This document shows positions 26,610 through 35,600 of a DNA stretch of 64,000 nucleotides, piece by piece. Where the stretch lies: positions 2,294,001 through 2,358,000 of the forward strand of contig CAXXXM010000002.1 in the NCBI GenBank assembly GCA_963663265.2. Direction: 5' to 3'. Every line of letters begins with the position of its first letter. Positions within the stretch are counted from its first letter, which is position 1. This DNA is from JAEXOD01 sp963663265. GTDB taxonomy: Bacteria; Bacteroidota; Ignavibacteria; Ignavibacteriales; Melioribacteraceae. The notes beneath the pieces are model-generated. The model had not been told where the DNA came from. It worked only from the letters and a program-made list of their open reading frames with translations, and did not search any database. Made by a program: the position numbers and the translations under genes.

Positions 26610-29273
26610 ATGGCGTTAAAAAAAAATAAAAAAGGAGTTTCTTCTCCAGAAACTCCTTATGTGGTTTCTCCGGAAAAGAAGAAAAAGATTGTTGGTCTTT
26701 TTCTTCTTATTTTATCAATACTAATCTTTTTTAGTATTTTGTCATATCATAGAAGTGATATTGCGAACTTAACAAGCTGGCTTGATGACTTTACAAGTTC
26801 TTTTTCACCTGACCAAGAATTTTCACATCGTCAACAAAATACTTATAATTGGCTTGGTATTTTTGGTGCATATACTTCTAACTTTTTGATTAATTCCACA
26901 ATTGGTTATTCATGTGTTATTATTCCTATTATATTATTCCTTTGGGGTTATTCAATTATTATAAGCGAAAAAAGAAAAGTAGCGCTTTTTTTATCTAATT
27001 TTTTGCTTTCAATGGGCATTCTTGTTTCTTCTTTTATGGGTTTGATAAGATCTAAGTTTGGGGTTTTGAGTGATGTAAAAGAGTTGTCGGGAAAAATTGG
27101 AGACTTCTTTGGTCAAACGGTAGGTATTTTGTTGGGAGGATTAGGCGGTTCAATATTTATTACTTTTATAATATTTATTGTTCTATTTATTTCTTTTGAT
27201 TTGGACTTAGGAAAAATAGCAAGATTTTTTAAGCTGATTTGGAATAGCCTGGTTGATGATGAACCAGCAAAAACAAATGTTGACGATGATGATAACGTTG
27301 ACGAAGAGCCAGAAGAGGAAATTAAAGGGACAAAAAAGACAAAAACTGCAGTTGAAGATAAAAAACAAGATGATACTAAAAAGAATTTAGATAAAATTAA
27401 AGATTTGCGGACAGGGAAAACAAAATCTAAACTAAAAGGTTTAAACGAAGCTTTATCCGATGATGACGAAGATATTGTTCCGGAAGATGAAGATACAAGG
27501 ATTCAAATAGTAAGGAAACAGGAAAAAGAACAGACTGAGGAAAAAGTTGAGGATTCTACTAAAAAAGAGAAAGTAGAAAAACAAGAAAAGGTGAAAGCTG
27601 ATAAAAAAGCAGCGGATAAGGTTGAAACGGAAGATAAACATATTAATGATCCCAAAATTACTATTGATAAGCGATCAGAATCTGATATAAGTGAAGATGA
27701 CAAAGAATATGAAGATTTGCCGGTGGTTGATTTAACCAAAGAGATTCAAAAGGAAAGGAAACTGCCGGAACAATGGGAAGAGGAGATTGATTATAAGCCG
27801 CTTCCATTATCGCTATTTACAACATATCCAAATGACGGTGCAAATATTTCGGACGAGGAATTAAAACGAAATGCGGAATTATTAACTGAAAAACTTGCAT
27901 TGTTTGATATTAAAATAGAAGATATAAAAGTACATCCAGGTCCTGTTGTTACCATGTATGAAATAGTACCATCACCGGGTGTAAAAATAAGCAGAATTGT
28001 AAATTTAGAAAACGATATTGCGTTGGCTTTAGCTGCACGCGGAATAAGAATTATTGCACCAATTCCGGGTAAAAGTGCAATTGGTGTTGAAATTCCAAAT
28101 GCTAAAGCCTCAATGGTTAGTGCCCGTTCTGTTTTAGAAAAAATACGTGATTTTGGTGGGAACCTTCCGTTAGCATTAGGGAAGGAAATTAGTGGTGAGA
28201 TTTATGTTACAGACTTAGCAACCATTCCTCACTTGTTGGTGGCAGGCTCTACGGGTTCGGGAAAATCAGTTGGTATAAATATGATGATTATGAGTCTTAT
28301 TTATTCAAAACCTCCTTCTGAAATAAAATTTGTAATTATTGACCCCAAAAAAATAGAGCTATCATTCTATAAACGTTTAGCTAAGCATTATTTAGCTATA
28401 TCGCCTGATTTAGATGAAGAGATTATTACTTCTCCACAAAATGCTTTAGTTATTTTAAAGTCCGCAGTATTGGAAATGGAAAACCGATATGACATGTTAT
28501 CCAAGGCAGGAGTAAGAAACATTATTGAATATAATAAAAAGATTTTAGATCCTAAACGAAAACCAGCTGACACAGAAAAAATAAAACATCACCATCTGCC
28601 ATATATTGTAGTTATTATTGATGAGTTGGCGGATTTAATGATTACAGCCGGAAAAGAGGTTGAAGAACCAATAGCAAGAATTGCTCAATTAGCACGAGCT
28701 GTTGGTATTCATTTAGTTGTAGCTACTCAAAGACCATCGGTAAATGTAATTACCGGTGTAATTAAGGCTAACTTTAGTGCCCGTATTGCTTATCAAGTAG
28801 CCACTAAAATAGATTCGAGAACTATTTTAGATATGAACGGAGCAGAACAATTGTTAGGTAAAGGTGATATGTTGTTTTTGCCAGCCGGTATGCCTAAACC
28901 GGTTCGTATACAAAATGCGTTTGTATCAACCGATGAAGTAGAAGAAGCGACAAATTATATTTACGCTCAAAAAGGATATTCAAAACGATATTACCTACCA
29001 TCTGTTGCGGCAAGTAAAGGAGCTGATGGTGGTGGAAGCTTTTTAGCGGATATTGATCCTATGTTTGAAGAAGCTGCTTTGGTTGTAATGCGTCATAAAC
29101 AAGGTTCGGTGTCTTTGTTGCAGCGTAAGTTAAAACTTGGGTATGCACGTGCTGCAAGAATTATGGATCAGCTTGAACAATGTGGTATTGTTGGACAATC
29201 AGAGGGGAGTAAAATGCGCGAAGTTTTAATTGAATCTGAAGAACAATTAGATGCTATAATGAAATCGATATGA
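26610..29273 (+). CDS. ftsK: DNA translocase FtsK/SpoIIIE
   Basis: A septum-anchored hexameric motor that pumps chromosomal DNA and helps resolve dimers at division. It has four N-terminal membrane helices (between about 25 and 200), then a long, very charged linker (about 210-385, Lys/Glu/Asp-rich). The RecA-like motor has Walker A GSTGSGKS (about 546-553), IDPKKIELSFY and Walker B VVIIDELADLM, followed by a C-terminal winged-helix gamma domain (about 825-887, RHKQGSVSLLQRKLKLGYARAARIMD). At 887 residues it is full length. lolA overlaps its stop by four bases. Confidence 0.96.
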   Translation: MALKKNKKGVSSPETPYVVSPEKKKKIVGLFLLILSILIFFSILSYHRSDIANLTSWLDDFTSSFSPDQEFSHRQQNTYNWLGIFGAYTSNFLINSTIGYSCVIIPIILFLWGYSIIISEKRKVALFLSNFLLSMGILVSSFMGLIRSKFGVLSDVKELSGKIGDFFGQTVGILLGGLGGSIFITFIIFIVLFISFDLDLGKIARFFKLIWNSLVDDEPAKTNVDDDDNVDEEPEEEIKGTKKTKTAVEDKKQDDTKKNLDKIKDLRTGKTKSKLKGLNEALSDDDEDIVPEDEDTRIQIVRKQEKEQTEEKVEDSTKKEKVEKQEKVKADKKAADKVETEDKHINDPKITIDKRSESDISEDDKEYEDLPVVDLTKEIQKERKLPEQWEEEIDYKPLPLSLFTTYPNDGANISDEELKRNAELLTEKLALFDIKIEDIKVHPGPVVTMYEIVPSPGVKISRIVNLENDIALALAARGIRIIAPIPGKSAIGVEIPNAKASMVSARSVLEKIRDFGGNLPLALGKEISGEIYVTDLATIPHLLVAGSTGSGKSVGINMMIMSLIYSKPPSEIKFVIIDPKKIELSFYKRLAKHYLAISPDLDEEIITSPQNALVILKSAVLEMENRYDMLSKAGVRNIIEYNKKILDPKRKPADTEKIKHHHLPYIVVIIDELADLMITAGKEVEEPIARIAQLARAVGIHLVVATQRPSVNVITGVIKANFSARIAYQVATKIDSRTILDMNGAEQLLGKGDMLFLPAGMPKPVRIQNAFVSTDEVEEATNYIYAQKGYSKRYYLPSVAASKGADGGGSFLADIDPMFEEAALVVMRHKQGSVSLLQRKLKLGYARAARIMDQLEQCGIVGQSEGSKMREVLIESEEQLDAIMKSI

Positions 29274-29887
29274 AAAAAATAACCTATATATCTGTTTTTG
29301 TTTTATTTTTTGCTGTTGTTATTAATGCACAAGATGGTAATTCTGTATTAAAAAAAATGCAGATAAAAATTAAATCTGCTGATGGGTTTTCTTCGGAATT
29401 TATACAATCATTTGTGAATGAACAGGGTAAAACCACGCAAAATTTAAAGGGAAAATTTGTTTATGCTAATGATGATAAGTTTATTGTTGAGTTAAAAAAT
29501 CAAAAAATTATTAGTGATGGAACTACTGTTTGGAATTTTAATAAAATTCAAAAAAAAGTTATAATTAATAATGTTGATGATGATCCTTCTGCTTTTTCGA
29601 TAAAAAGGTATCTGTTTACATATCCTGATTATTGTAATGTTTCAATAGTAAGTGATTCTAAGTTTTCTAATAGTATTAAACTAATCCCACGTAATAATGA
29701 TTTAGAGTTTTCTGAGGTTGTTATTTATGCTGATGAAAATTATCAAATAAAAAAAATATATATTATTGATACACAAAATAATAAGTATTTGTTAGAACTT
29801 AATAAAGTTAGTATTCTAAACAAAGTTGATTCTTCCACATTTCAAGTAGAAATTCCAAAAGGCACAAAAAAAATAGACCTTAGATAG
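29270..29887 (+). CDS. lolA: Outer-membrane lipoprotein carrier protein LolA family
   Basis: A periplasmic chaperone that ferries lipoproteins to the outer membrane. The 205-residue precursor has a signal peptide (1 to about 20, ending VVINAQ) and the LolA pattern: FSSEFIQSFVNEQGKTTQNLKGKFVYAND, then IISDGTTVWNFNKIQKKVIINNVDDDPSAF and a beta-rich remainder. Four-base overlap with ftsK, an association common in Bacteroidota and relatives, supports the call. It is the last gene of the cluster; a repeat-filled gap follows. Confidence 0.88.
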   Translation: MKKITYISVFVLFFAVVINAQDGNSVLKKMQIKIKSADGFSSEFIQSFVNEQGKTTQNLKGKFVYANDDKFIVELKNQKIISDGTTVWNFNKIQKKVIINNVDDDPSAFSIKRYLFTYPDYCNVSIVSDSKFSNSIKLIPRNNDLEFSEVVIYADENYQIKKIYIIDTQNNKYLLELNKVSILNKVDSSTFQVEIPKGTKKIDLR

Positions 29888-30251
29888 GGAATAATTGTAA
29901 ATTGTTGTTGATAGTGTTTGATCATCAAGCTAAAAATATTCGGTTAGAAAAAATAGTCAATTATCGGTAAGGTGTAACTCACGTTGGGGATTTTCTGGGT
30001 AGTCGAGGTAGAAGGTAATGTAAAAATGGGGAATGTATAAAGGATTATATATTTTTAAAACAAATAGAACGTGTTGCGCACTCTGGGGCTAAATATTTGT
30101 TTTTTCGATTTGCTATTACCATTTCGACCCGCTGGGTCTTATATATCTAACAATGCGTTTTCTGTTTTTTTTTGGTTCGTTTAATCTTTAATCACAATAA
30201 TCTCTGTTCAGACAAATAATAACCAAGTTTTAAGTCGCAGTTATTTATAGG

Positions 30252-30321
30252 TGCGACTTCATCCGAAGTCGTAGGTAATATTGTATTTTTAGGTTAACGA
30301 CGTGTGATTGCTCCGCAATCA
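30252..30321 (+). repeat. Paired-hairpin repeat, copy 2
   Basis: Same layout and orientation as 1550-1616: a CGACTTC/GAAGTCG hairpin, then about 25 bases, then AACGACGTGTGATTGCTCCG and the CAATC closing the second hairpin. Confidence 0.75.
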
Positions 30322-30562
30322 TTACGCAAAAATAATGGTGTGGAATAATATCTTTAGTGTTAAGTTGTTTAGGTTTAATGATTGAATAGTTGTTGAAGAT
30401 AAATATATCACCGGAAGTTTGTGTAAAAAAAATAGTTTTTAATCTATAATAAGGTTGCTCCTATTACCAATATCAGATCCACTCCGCCGGAGTGGGTATT
30501 ATATGTGGGGTTATAAAGTTCTACCAATAGAGCCATTCTGCTGGAATGGCTTGATCGAGATT

Positions 30563-30894
30563 GTTTCATAATTGAGGAATAATTTCTGGGCGGTCATGGT
30601 CTTACCATGACCGAGTGCATTTTTTATTAAACAGCCAAAATAACCGTGTTTTTTGTATATATTATTGCGTCACGGTACGACCGATGACGCCCGAGATTGG
30701 ATCTTTTCGAGTTTTGCAACAATCTCGGTCGTGGATGTTTCATAATTGAGGAATAACTTCTGGGCGGTCATGGTCTTACCATGACCGAATGCATTTTTTA
30801 TTAAAAAGCCAAAACAACCGTTTTTTTTGTATATATTATTGCGTCACGGTATGACCGATGACGCCCGAGATTGGATCTTTTCGAGTTTTGCAAC
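30563..30894 (+). repeat. Dispersed element, two tandem copies at 174-bp spacing
   Basis: Copy A spans 30563-30720 and copy B 30737-30894, separated by AATCTCGGTCGTGGAT. They differ at a handful of positions. Each starts GTTTCATAATTGAGGAATAA, contains the hairpin CGGTCATGGT-CTT-ACCATGACCG and a second GCGTCA..TGACGC palindromic block, and ends CGAGTTTTGCAAC. A rearranged inverted relative lies at 1158-1362. There are no open frames and no transposase nearby. Confidence 0.85.
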
Positions 30895-30996
30895 ACCTAC
30901 GATCACCCCAATCACAAATTCCCATTTACCAATTCACAAATTACAATTCACAATTTAAGAATTACCATTCACAAATTACAATTTGAAAAAAAAAAT

Positions 30997-31359
30997 TTAT
31001 TTTCCAAAAAATAATTTGAATGCATATAAAACTAAAAACACGCCGAATATTTTTTTAATTAAACTTTCAGGTAAAGAAAGTGCAAATTTGCTTGCAAAAT
31101 AACTTCCTAATAAAAATGCAACAGCCATAATTGCAACAGCTTTTAAGTTAACAAATCCTTTGTTATAATAGTTGATAACAGCTAAAATACCAATAGGGGG
31201 TAATAGTAAGCCTAATGAAGTTCCTTGTGCTGCTTGTTGGCTGTAACCTAATATCATAACCAAAGCCGGAATAACAATAATTCCACCCCCAATTCCTAAA
31301 ACGCCACTCATTGCTCCAGCCAAAATTCCAATCAAGATTAATAAAATAACTTCCTGCAT
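30997..31359 (-). CDS. Half-size TauE/SafE family membrane protein
   Basis: A 120-residue, very hydrophobic protein with about four membrane helices. It opens with the TauE/SafE glycine motif (GILAGAMSGVLGIGGGIIVIPALVMILG) and contains AAQGTSLGLLLPPIG. Full-size members, which export sulfite, sulfoacetate or related anions, are about 250 residues with two such halves. Single-half versions of about 120 residues occur widely and probably dimerise, so this need not be a truncation. It follows the PLC-like gene on the same strand after 18 bases. The substrate is unknown. Confidence 0.88.
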   Translation of the reverse strand: MQEVILLILIGILAGAMSGVLGIGGGIIVIPALVMILGYSQQAAQGTSLGLLLPPIGILAVINYYNKGFVNLKAVAIMAVAFLLGSYFASKFALSLPESLIKKIFGVFLVLYAFKLFFGK

Positions 31360-31377
31360 TATAATCCTCTAAATACT

Positions 31378-32487
31378 TTATTTTAATAAAATCAATTTAC
31401 CTGTTTTAGTCGAGTATTCAGTTTCTAATCTGAAAATGTAAGTCCCACTTGAAAGGTTTGATTCCGCATAAAAATGAATATGGTTCTGACCTTTATTAGC
31501 ATATCCCAAATCTTCGGATTTAACAAGATTCCCTAAAACGTCAAAAACTTGAAATTTAACTTTAGAACTTTTAGGTAAATAATAGTTAATTGTTGTAGTT
31601 CCATTAAAGGGATTTGGGTAATTATTAACGACCAAAAAAGAAAAATCATTATTTGTTAAATTCTCATCCATAGAAGTAGGAGTAGGACTTCCTGCCTCAA
31701 TCCAAGCTGAATACATAAGCGAGGCTAAACCATCTGAAGAACGTTTTAGCATTAATATGGTAAATTCTTTTGTTAAGTTCCAAAGTCTTTTATAATAAGT
31801 AGTATTATACGAGCTTAAACCGGTTTTAGCGGTCTTATCAGCAGCTAATAAGGTGTCAACATAAGGATAATTATTGTAAATAAAGTTAAACACATAATCA
31901 CTTAAATCATTAATTACAAATGCAGAGTCATTGGAAAAAGTTAAAGAGTCTACATATTGACCAATCATTTTAGATTCGTACCTTGAGTGAATGCCATATT
32001 GACCTGTCAATTGCCCATTGTAATTTTTTGTTATGTGAAGGGGCATAGAAGCATCGCCAATATAATGTCCTAAATCGGCAGCCAATAATTCGGCTTGGTT
32101 CCATTGATAGTTGATTAAAGCAGTCTTTAAATTATTGTAAGTATTAATTATTGCCCATGGTAAAGTGCCTTGATCAATAACAAAATCTTCGCCATATTTT
32201 TCAATTAAAGAATCAATATCGTGAGAAATATAACCAAAATTAACAAACTCGGGGTAGTTATCAATGTCAATATAATGTTTGGGTGCTTCTGTTGGATCGT
32301 CTCCTTTTCTGTAATCAGCATCGCTTCCATGTTCGGCAAGAGTATTCTGCCAGCTAATTAAAAAATCGGCATTGGAAGGTAAAGAGTAAACAGAATTATA
32401 ATTGATGATATAATGCCCATCACCGCCCCAACCTATAAAGAAATAAGAAACTAAAGAAATTAATAAAACAATAAACTTTTTACTCAT
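31378..32487 (-). CDS. Secreted zinc-dependent phospholipase C/P1 nuclease-like protein with T9SS domain
   Basis: A 369-residue secreted protein. After a signal peptide (about 1-20) the mature chain starts WGGDGHYIINYNSV, the N-terminal Trp of the S1/P1 nuclease-phospholipase C fold that coordinates zinc. It carries HGSDADYRKGD, KHYIDIDNYPEF, the helix LLAADLGHYIGDASMPLH and YGIHSRYES, the expected His/Asp zinc ligands. The last 80 or so residues are a type A T9SS sorting domain (NNYPNPFNGTTTINYYLP to GKLILLK). Whether it cleaves phospholipids or nucleic acids cannot be decided. It is probably co-transcribed with the TauE-like gene. Confidence 0.85.
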   Translation of the reverse strand: MSKKFIVLLISLVSYFFIGWGGDGHYIINYNSVYSLPSNADFLISWQNTLAEHGSDADYRKGDDPTEAPKHYIDIDNYPEFVNFGYISHDIDSLIEKYGEDFVIDQGTLPWAIINTYNNLKTALINYQWNQAELLAADLGHYIGDASMPLHITKNYNGQLTGQYGIHSRYESKMIGQYVDSLTFSNDSAFVINDLSDYVFNFIYNNYPYVDTLLAADKTAKTGLSSYNTTYYKRLWNLTKEFTILMLKRSSDGLASLMYSAWIEAGSPTPTSMDENLTNNDFSFLVVNNYPNPFNGTTTINYYLPKSSKVKFQVFDVLGNLVKSEDLGYANKGQNHIHFYAESNLSSGTYIFRLETEYSTKTGKLILLK

Positions 32488-32550
32488 TGTTCGACTTTTA
32501 TAAAATTATACAAAAATAATTATAAGATAAAATATCGATTTATTCAACTT

Positions 32551-32587
32551 TAAAAATAAAAAAGGCAGACAAAAATGTCTGCCTTTT
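32551..32587 (-). terminator. Intrinsic terminator of the C25 protease gene
   Basis: A 12-bp perfect stem AAAAGGCAGACA / TGTCTGCCTTTT with an AAAA loop at 32560-32587. On the minus strand it is followed by a long T-run. It lies 22 bases after the protease stop. Confidence 0.87.
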
Positions 32588-32609
32588 AGGAAGTTTTCGA
32601 TTTAAAATC

Positions 32610-35600
32610 TTACTTGATTAACATCATTTTTTTAATAGATGTAAAGTTATCAGCTTCAATTCTGTAATAATAAACACCGCTTGCAAGTGAAGAAGCATTA
32701 AAGTTAATTGAATAAAAACCAGCATCCATTTTAGAATTAACTAATTCATTTACAATCTGACCCAAAGAGTTAAAAACCACTAATTTAACATTTGAACTTG
32801 CAGGGAGTGCAAATTTAATTGTTGTTGAAGGGTTGAAAGGATTAGGATAATTCTGGTCTAACGAGAATTGCAGAGGTAAATAGCTTACTTCAACAGTAGA
32901 AGAATAATTAACAGAGCCATCGTAATCAATTTGTTTTAATCTGTATAAAACTTTGTCAGATTTAACATTTGCTAAATTATCAAAGTAGTTATAAGTACTT
33001 CTTTCGGTAGTTGTACCTTTGCCGGTAACAAAACCTAAAGTTTCCCAATCTTCTGCGGTTTTTCTTTCAACTTCATAACCTTTGTTGTTAGTTTCAGTAG
33101 CAGTTGACCAAGCAATAACAACGGAACCTTTTTCAACATTAGCGGTAAAGCTTGTTAATTCAACAGGAGTATCACCATTAAAATACATTGTAACCGGTAC
33201 GGTAACTGTTGGGGCATTAGGATCGTTGCTTGAAATTTTAACATCCATTCCATATTGACCAGCATCTAAACCGTCAGTTTCAAATCTTAATTGAATAGCA
33301 GCAGAGTTACCATTGTATAATGTACCTTCTGAGTTAGCCATAAATAGCCAGTCTGGTTCAGCCATAAATTGAACTGCTAAGTTGTTAACAATGTATGCTG
33401 CATCTTTAACAACTTGTAAACCATCAGTACCATCCATATTTTCAATACCAACTGTGGACTGGGTAACAGAGCCTGTCATGCTTTTGTAATAATATTGGAT
33501 TTTACCATTAGAGTTTAATACAATTTGGAAAGTAAATGTACCTGTTGAAGATGAACCATATCTTGTCCAATCTTGGAACTGTACAATAAATTTAGAACCA
33601 TCTTGTTTATAATATACTTTGCTTGTAGATTTTCCTTCTAAGTCATCCCACAAAGCAGCTATCACACCATTAGGAACATCAGAATCGGGGATAGTTGTAT
33701 TTGAATAAGTAGTATTGCTTTGATTTTGAACAGTTAGATAACCATCAGTATGAACATAAATTTGGGTGTAAGGAGCACCGTAAAATTTGAAGTTAAAACC
33801 TAATGATAATGGACCAAAATAACCTTCATCTAAAGGATCAAATGTTCCAGAGGCTGTCCAGTTAGTAATTTGTGTACCTGTTGTAGAAATATCATCCCAA
33901 ACATAAGCAGGTCCACCAGGTGCGTTACTGTCAATCCATTCGTAACCAAAATTATCCGGTCCGCCATTACCTTTAACAGATTGACCAAAGTTAGTTCCAA
34001 ATTTAGCTTCCATTTCTTTGTCAGCTTGAGTTTCGGAATTTGATTGAGCTAAAGGAATAATATTTGAACGAACTTTAATATTTTCAGGGAAAGTATTATT
34101 TTCTAATTCAACAGAATAATCTAAAGTTGAATTTCCGGTACTTGTATTGGAAATTACAATAGTATCGTAAGAAGGGGCACCGGGAACTAAATTACAAATA
34201 ATTGATGTTGGGTTAACTGAAAGAGCAGGTGCTCCATAAGTTGTTCCACTTACAACGTTAGACATATTGGAAGCATTTACCCACATATCGCGTGCTTTAA
34301 CAGCAAAATAATATGGAGTATTAAAATCCAAATTGTTAACTGTATATGATTTAGGTGTACCAACAGAATCAGCATTGCCGGAATAAATAACTTGAGGAGC
34401 AGCAGTAAAGTCTGCATCGTTAGTAATTGGACTTGTAGAATAACGAATATCATAACTTGAAATTCCACCAAAAGTAGAATCATAAGGAGCAGTCCAATTT
34501 AATTTTAAAGAATTAGAAGTAGGAGTGTCAACAGTTAAATCAGCAATGGCATCAGGAGGAGTAGTATCCGGTAAAATTTGGCGTTTTGTAGGTAATGAAG
34601 GGTCACCCATTAAGTTGTACATTTCTAAGTAACGTTTCATTGTTGGAGTTAATGAACCAAAGTGATTTACTAAATACACTTTGCCGGCATCCATCATAGG
34701 AGTAACTTTTGTGAGATCATCATCAAACATTGCTTTAATTAAGTTTTTTTCAAGTATATCATCTTCATCCCAGTAGGAGTTAACAGAAGAACCATAAAAA
34801 CTTGAACCACCATGTTCAGTACGTAACCATGTTTCGCAAAAAGCTTCAGCTATTTGATAAGAACCAGTAACACAGGCAAACGAATATACAAATGGGTAAC
34901 TACCGGTATTTGTTAAAGCACGAACTTGAGCTTGAGTAACTTGAGGACCATCAGCCCAATAAGTTTCTGCACCGTGACCGGAATAAATTGCAAATTGTTT
35001 GTTTGCATTAACAGCATCTAAAACTTGTTGAGTAGTTGCATTATAAGTAACGGTATAAAGTTTTAAATTGTCATAACCATTTGGTTGGAAATAATTATTA
35101 ATAACATAATTATGAGTTCCTTCGGTAATGGAAGAATTATCAGTTGAAGCCATAAAAACGTTATTTTTTGCTAACGAACCAATATAGTTGGTCATGTGGA
35201 TAGTTTTATTAATCATGTTTTGAACTTCGGTTGTTGATGTAGCAGGGAATCTACCAATAGCAGCATCAGCAAAATGATCAGTTCCTTGCAAACAAGCATA
35301 ATTTAAGTCAGTACTTGGAGTACCTTCGCCTGTACCAACCCAATAAGGAATCTTATTAACGTCGCCAACCAATAAAATAAATTCAGGTTTTAGGTTAGGA
35401 TCATTGTAACGATTTTGAATAAAAGATTTAATTGCAGTAGTAGTAGTTCCGGTTGTAGCAGTAGTAAACATATCAACATTGTAACCACCGGCTTGTTTAT
35501 AGGAAACAAACTGTTGCATTGCAGCTTCATATTCAGGGGCGGTAATGATTAAGTAGTTCATTCCTCTGGTTGAATTAGCAGGATTATAAGCTAAGAAAAT

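Larger units (their letters stand above)
29888..30996. other. Repeat-rich intergenic region, no gene
   Basis: No credible open frame occurs in these 1.1 kb. It holds short hairpins with different stems: GACCC-GCT-GGGTC at 30126-30138, CGACTTC-ATCC-GAAGTCG at 30254-30271, GATTGC-TCC-GCAATC at 30306-30320, CCACTCC-GCC-GGAGTGG at 30479-30495 and AGCCATTC-TGCTG-GAATGGCT at 30531-30551. Two tandem copies of the dispersed element (30563-30894) follow, then an A/T-rich tail of ACAAATTACAATT runs (30900-30990). Confidence 0.75.

Noticed and set aside
29888..30996. tRNA, rRNA or other known structured RNA gene
   Set aside because: No cloverleaf, T-loop GTTCRANNC block or rRNA-like stretch is visible; the stems present are short repeat hairpins.
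30997..31359. TauE/SafE gene as a truncated pseudogene
   Set aside because: Four clean helices, normal start and stop and a common single-half form of about 120 residues argue for an intact gene.
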